Assembly: GCA_963666895.2 (NCBI GenBank)
Contig: CAXXNS010000001.1
Coordinates: 1 to 64,000, forward strand
Reading direction: 5' to 3'
Length of the DNA stretch: 64,000 nucleotides
From: G963666895 sp963666895
Lineage (GTDB): Bacteria; Desulfobacterota; Desulfovibrionia; Desulfovibrionales; Desulfovibrionaceae
Numbering within the stretch: position 1 is the stretch's first letter; each line of letters starts with the position of its first letter. Positions 61,069-64,000 of the stretch are shown piece after piece. The notes beneath the pieces were generated by a model. That model ran no database searches and was not told the origin of the DNA. It was given only the letters and a program-made list of their open reading frames with translations. A program made the translations under genes and the position numbers.

Positions 61069-63678
61069 TCACTTGCTTCCGCCCCCTGATTCCCCTTCGG
61101 AGCCTTCTGCGGACGGGCCGGACGCGCGGCCGTCAAAGCGGAAATCGCCCGCCAGGAACCCCCTGGCCAGGCGGTCCACGCTGGCTTCGTCGCGCATGAG
61201 CATGTCCATCTGGCGGGTGTAGATGAGCAGCCGGCCCAGGCCCTCCAGCCGCGTCTCGATCTCCGCGGCCTCGTACTTGGCGAACCGGGCCGCGACCATG
61301 TCCGCGTCCACCTCCACCCGGAAGCCCAGCCCCTCCAGCATGAGGGCGATGGCCCGGGCCCGCCTGTTGCGCCGCACGTCGTCCGCGGCCCCGCCCTTGA
61401 ACCGGAAGTTGACGTAGTTGCTGTTCACCATGTCCCCGCAATAGGCGTCCAGCACGCCGTAGTGGTAGCCCACCCGGGAACTGAAATTCAGGTACTTGTC
61501 CGAGATGATGGCGTAGCTCTTCTCCCCGAAGCGCTCGCCCAGGTCCGGCGTGGTCATCTGGCGGGCCATGACCGAAAAGAACCCGCCCACGTCCACGGGC
61601 CGGGGCTCCATGCTCGTCAACCGCTTGTCCAGCATGCCGCGCAGCAAGGCCCGGAAGGGACACGAGGCGATCTGTTCCGGCTTCACGCGCCGCGCCTCCG
61701 CTCCTGATTCGTCCAGCCCGCCGCCCAGATCGATGACGTGCAGGTCCAGGGGCAGCCTGGCCTCCAGCCGACAGGCCACCTCGCCGCGGCTGCTGGCCAG
61801 GTCGCTCAGGGCGAACATCTCCACGTAGCACTTCTCGTGCACCCAGCGCATGACGTCATGCACCGTGCGGCAGGACTCGGGTGTGAACGCGACCGACTTG
61901 GGATCGGTCAGGTTCAGGGGCACCACCAGGTCGGCCAGGCTCCGCAGGGCGTCGTACACCGGGGTGCCCCGCATGATGCCCCGGGTCTCCTTGGCGGACA
62001 CGGACAGCAGGGACTCCAGACGGCCGTCGAACACGCGGCCTCCGTAGGCGTCCACGGTGACCACCCTGCCCTGGTTCAGCAGGGAGGTGGCCCCGGCCGC
62101 GCCCATGAGGGCGGGCAGCTTGTATTCCCGGGCCAGGGAGGCCATGTGGCCGGTGACGCTGCCGTGCTCGGCCACCACGGCCGCGGCCCGCGGCATGACC
62201 AGGGAGAAGGCCGGGGATGAGTGCTCGGCCACCAGCACCCCGCCCTTGGGAAAGTCGAGCAGGTCGGCCTCGTCCCGCACCAGGTGAACCGGGCCCACGC
62301 CCACCCCGGTGGAGGCCACCACGGCCCCGTCCAGTAGGGGCTCGTCCTGGATGGCGGGCAGGTCGGCCACCATGGCGCCGGGCTCCAGCCGAAGCGGCCG
62401 GGCCTGGAGAAAGAGCAGTTGCCCGGACTGGTCCACGGCCCATTCCACGTCCTGCGGGCAACCGAAGTGCTCCTCCAGCCTGAGCAGGGCGCGGCCCAGC
62501 TCCTCGGCCTGCTGCCGGGGCAGGCAGGCCCGCTTCCTGTCGGCCTGGGGAACGACCCGCTCCTCCACGCCGCCGTCCGGCCGCAGGGCCAGCATGACAT
62601 CCTTGGCCGGAGTCCGGGAAAAGATCACGCGGGGACGCCGGTCGCGGCTGAGGTGGTACACGTCCGGGTCCACCTTGCCGTCCACCGCGTAGGGCCCCAG
62701 GCCCCAGACCGCGTTGACCAGCATGTCGGACGAGGCCGGTTCCAGGGGGTTGCGGGAATAGGCCACTCCGCTGGCCCGGGAATCCACCATCTCAAGGCAG
62801 GCCACGCTCATGGCCGTCTCCTCCGAGGGCACGCCCTTGGACAGCCGGTAGGCCATGGCCCGGGGCGTGAACAGGCTGGCCAGGACCAGCTTGTAGCTCT
62901 CTGTCAGCCGGGCCGGGGTCACCCCGAGGATGGTCTTGTACTGTCCAGCGAACGACAGCTCGCTGTCCTCGCCGATGGCGCTGGAGCGCAGGGCCAGGCG
63001 CGGCGTCTCGCTGAACCCGAACACCCTGTCCGCGGCCTCCCGGACGGCCGTGTCCAGGTCCGGGGGCATGTCCCCGCGCAGGAACAGGGCCTGGATGGCC
63101 TCGCTGGCCTCCACCAGGCTCTCGGACGATTCCGGGTCCACGGCCCGCTGCGCCTTGTCGATCTCATCGGCCAGGTCGTTGTGCTCCAGGAACATCTGGT
63201 AGGCGGCCGTGGTCAGGGCGAAGCCGCGCGGCACGGGCAATCCCAGCACGCCCGCCATCTCGCCCAGGTTGGCGTTCTTGCCGCCCACGCTGTCCACCAT
63301 GGTGCGGTCGATGCGCTGGTGGGAGAGCACGGGCTCGGCCAGGGGCGGATGGTGCCTGGCGCTCTCCAGCATCTCCCCGACCTTCCCGCGGATGTCCGCC
63401 AGGGCCCGGCGCAGGCCGGGCTGGGCGCGGCCGGAGAGCTGCTCGAAGGCCTGGACCATGCGCGCCGCGTAGAACTGGCAGCGCGCGGCCTGGGACCGGA
63501 CGTAGGCCATGCCGAACAGGGAGTCGCCCTCCAGCATGCGCTCCACCGAGCTGAGCATGCGCAACAGCTCGGAGTTGGCGTCCAGGATGGCCTTGAAACT
63601 GGTGTAGCGGTCCTTGAACACCGCTCCGACCCTGCCGGAACGCCTGCCCCTGAACAGAGAAGCCACCTTGGAAAGCAT
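61069..63678 (-). CDS. PEP-synthase-like protein B (paralogue of protein A)
   Basis: 869-residue cytoplasmic protein, the same length and domain order as protein A. The helical N-terminus (FKDRYTSFKAIL, EGDSLFGMAYVRS) resembles A closely. The ATP-grasp domain is more canonical: SVGGKNANLGEMAG, ALRSSAIGEDSELSFAGQY, SGVAYSRNP, LLFLQARPL. The phosphohistidine is at 511 in GSVTGHMASLARE. The C-terminal domain (about 565-840) has YVNFRFKGGAADDVRRNRR and LGRLLIYTRQMDM. No PEP TIM barrel is present. A serine/glycine-rich tail ends it. It lies 12 bases after a winged-helix gene and is probably cotranscribed with it. GGGGGA precedes the ATG. Confidence 0.85.
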   Translation of the reverse strand: MLSKVASLFRGRRSGRVGAVFKDRYTSFKAILDANSELLRMLSSVERMLEGDSLFGMAYVRSQAARCQFYAARMVQAFEQLSGRAQPGLRRALADIRGKVGEMLESARHHPPLAEPVLSHQRIDRTMVDSVGGKNANLGEMAGVLGLPVPRGFALTTAAYQMFLEHNDLADEIDKAQRAVDPESSESLVEASEAIQALFLRGDMPPDLDTAVREAADRVFGFSETPRLALRSSAIGEDSELSFAGQYKTILGVTPARLTESYKLVLASLFTPRAMAYRLSKGVPSEETAMSVACLEMVDSRASGVAYSRNPLEPASSDMLVNAVWGLGPYAVDGKVDPDVYHLSRDRRPRVIFSRTPAKDVMLALRPDGGVEERVVPQADRKRACLPRQQAEELGRALLRLEEHFGCPQDVEWAVDQSGQLLFLQARPLRLEPGAMVADLPAIQDEPLLDGAVVASTGVGVGPVHLVRDEADLLDFPKGGVLVAEHSSPAFSLVMPRAAAVVAEHGSVTGHMASLAREYKLPALMGAAGATSLLNQGRVVTVDAYGGRVFDGRLESLLSVSAKETRGIMRGTPVYDALRSLADLVVPLNLTDPKSVAFTPESCRTVHDVMRWVHEKCYVEMFALSDLASSRGEVACRLEARLPLDLHVIDLGGGLDESGAEARRVKPEQIASCPFRALLRGMLDKRLTSMEPRPVDVGGFFSVMARQMTTPDLGERFGEKSYAIISDKYLNFSSRVGYHYGVLDAYCGDMVNSNYVNFRFKGGAADDVRRNRRARAIALMLEGLGFRVEVDADMVAARFAKYEAAEIETRLEGLGRLLIYTRQMDMLMRDEASVDRLARGFLAGDFRFDGRASGPSAEGSEGESGGGSK

Positions 63679-63690
63679 GATTCCCCCGTG

Positions 63691-63999
63691 TCAGCGGCCC
63701 CGTGCGTCAGGGCCGGAACGCAGTTGATAGCGCGTGGCCGGGCCGCTGCCCACCTTGACCAGCAGCCCCTTGCGAACCAGGTCGTTGAGATCGTAGATGG
63801 CCGTCCTTGAAGGCAGATCGCCGCCAACGGCCTCCTGGTACCGGCTCCGGGACACCGAGCCCTCGGCCGCGATGACCGGATAGGCCTTGCGCTGGCGCTC
63901 GTTGAGCTTGAGCCCGGGCGGAGGCGTGGGGTCGCCGGCTTCGGGCGGCGCGGGCGGCGGGCCGGATTCCCTGGACACGGGCTCCCTGGACACGGGCAC
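63691..63999 (-). CDS. Winged-helix domain protein, C-terminal part (partial)
   Basis: The frame enters from beyond the window. The visible part has a proline-rich segment with a short repeat (PVSREPVSRES) followed by a winged-helix domain of about 65 residues: LNERQRKAYPVIAAEG, then SRTAIYDLNDLVRKGLLVKV. This type is found at the end of Fic-like or transcription-related proteins. It directly precedes protein B by 12 bases, so it may regulate or work with it. A GTG at 63999 could be a start, but the repeat suggests the gene is longer. Confidence 0.6.
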   Translation of the reverse strand: MPVSREPVSRESGPPPAPPEAGDPTPPPGLKLNERQRKAYPVIAAEGSVSRSRYQEAVGGDLPSRTAIYDLNDLVRKGLLVKVGSGPATRYQLRSGPDARGR

Positions 64000-64000
64000 C

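Overview
The window comes from a GC-rich chromosome that looks like a sulfate-reducing deltaproteobacterium of the Desulfovibrio/Pseudodesulfovibrio type. This is inferred from gene content, not from a marker gene. The supporting content is a large FAD/Fe-S D-lactate-dehydrogenase-like fusion, an octaheme periplasmic cytochrome c, a SulP permease, a CbiR-type cobamide remodelling enzyme, FeoAB with a cysteine-rich extra FeoA, PAS-sigma54 activators, and a very dense set of two-component proteins. No rRNA, tRNA, CRISPR array, insertion sequence or phage gene was seen.

Layout. 0-9 kb: the tail of an unknown gene, a SulP permease with a structured leader, serine-pathway genes (serA and a class V aminotransferase), the FAD/Fe-S fusion and a Gfo/Idh/MocA oxidoreductase. 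9-15.3 kb: a BON lipoprotein, then PAP2 phosphatase, ArnT-like transferase, ruvX, mltG and a PAS-sigma54 activator. 15.3-19.6 kb: an octaheme cytochrome behind a near-perfect sigma54 promoter, a NikK/NikL-like periplasmic pair with a Fur box, a glycosyltransferase and a lone receiver. 19.8-24.2 kb: a TtuB/TtuA-like sulfur-transfer pair, an M50 protease, trpS, an FKBP and an aminotransferase. 24.3-28.3 kb: a sigma54-driven hypothetical gene, the feo region, and an AT-rich integron-cassette-like gene. 28.4-34.1 kb: an endonuclease Q-UvrD helicase fusion, cbiR, cobU and a DHH phosphoesterase. 34.1-43 kb: gntR-trpB-trpA, polA, a TPR/pseudo-receiver protein, a DUF1844 gene and argC. Two copies of a palindromic intergenic element lie here.

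43-64 kb is the most unusual part. About twenty consecutive genes encode nine receiver modules (seven of them single-domain), six histidine-kinase-like proteins, a TauE/SafE permease with a dedicated two-TM partner, and two paralogous 869-residue proteins. These paralogues combine a PEP-synthase-type ATP-grasp domain and phosphohistidine domain with a private C-terminal domain. One short kinase-like protein (56852-57490) has a good phospho-acceptor histidine but a decayed ATPase domain, the architecture of a ChpT-like phosphotransferase. An NtrC-type regulator sits in the locus, and two receiver genes have sigma54 promoters. I read this as one integrated phosphorelay around an anion permease and an unknown ATP-dependent phosphohistidine enzyme. 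Its signal and output are not evident from sequence.

Regulation recognisable from sequence includes four good sigma54 (-24/-12) promoters, Fur boxes before feoA and before the NikK-like gene, a long GntR operator over the gntR-trpBA promoter, several sigma70 promoters with 17-18 bp spacing, and two or three genes that appear to be transcribed without a leader.
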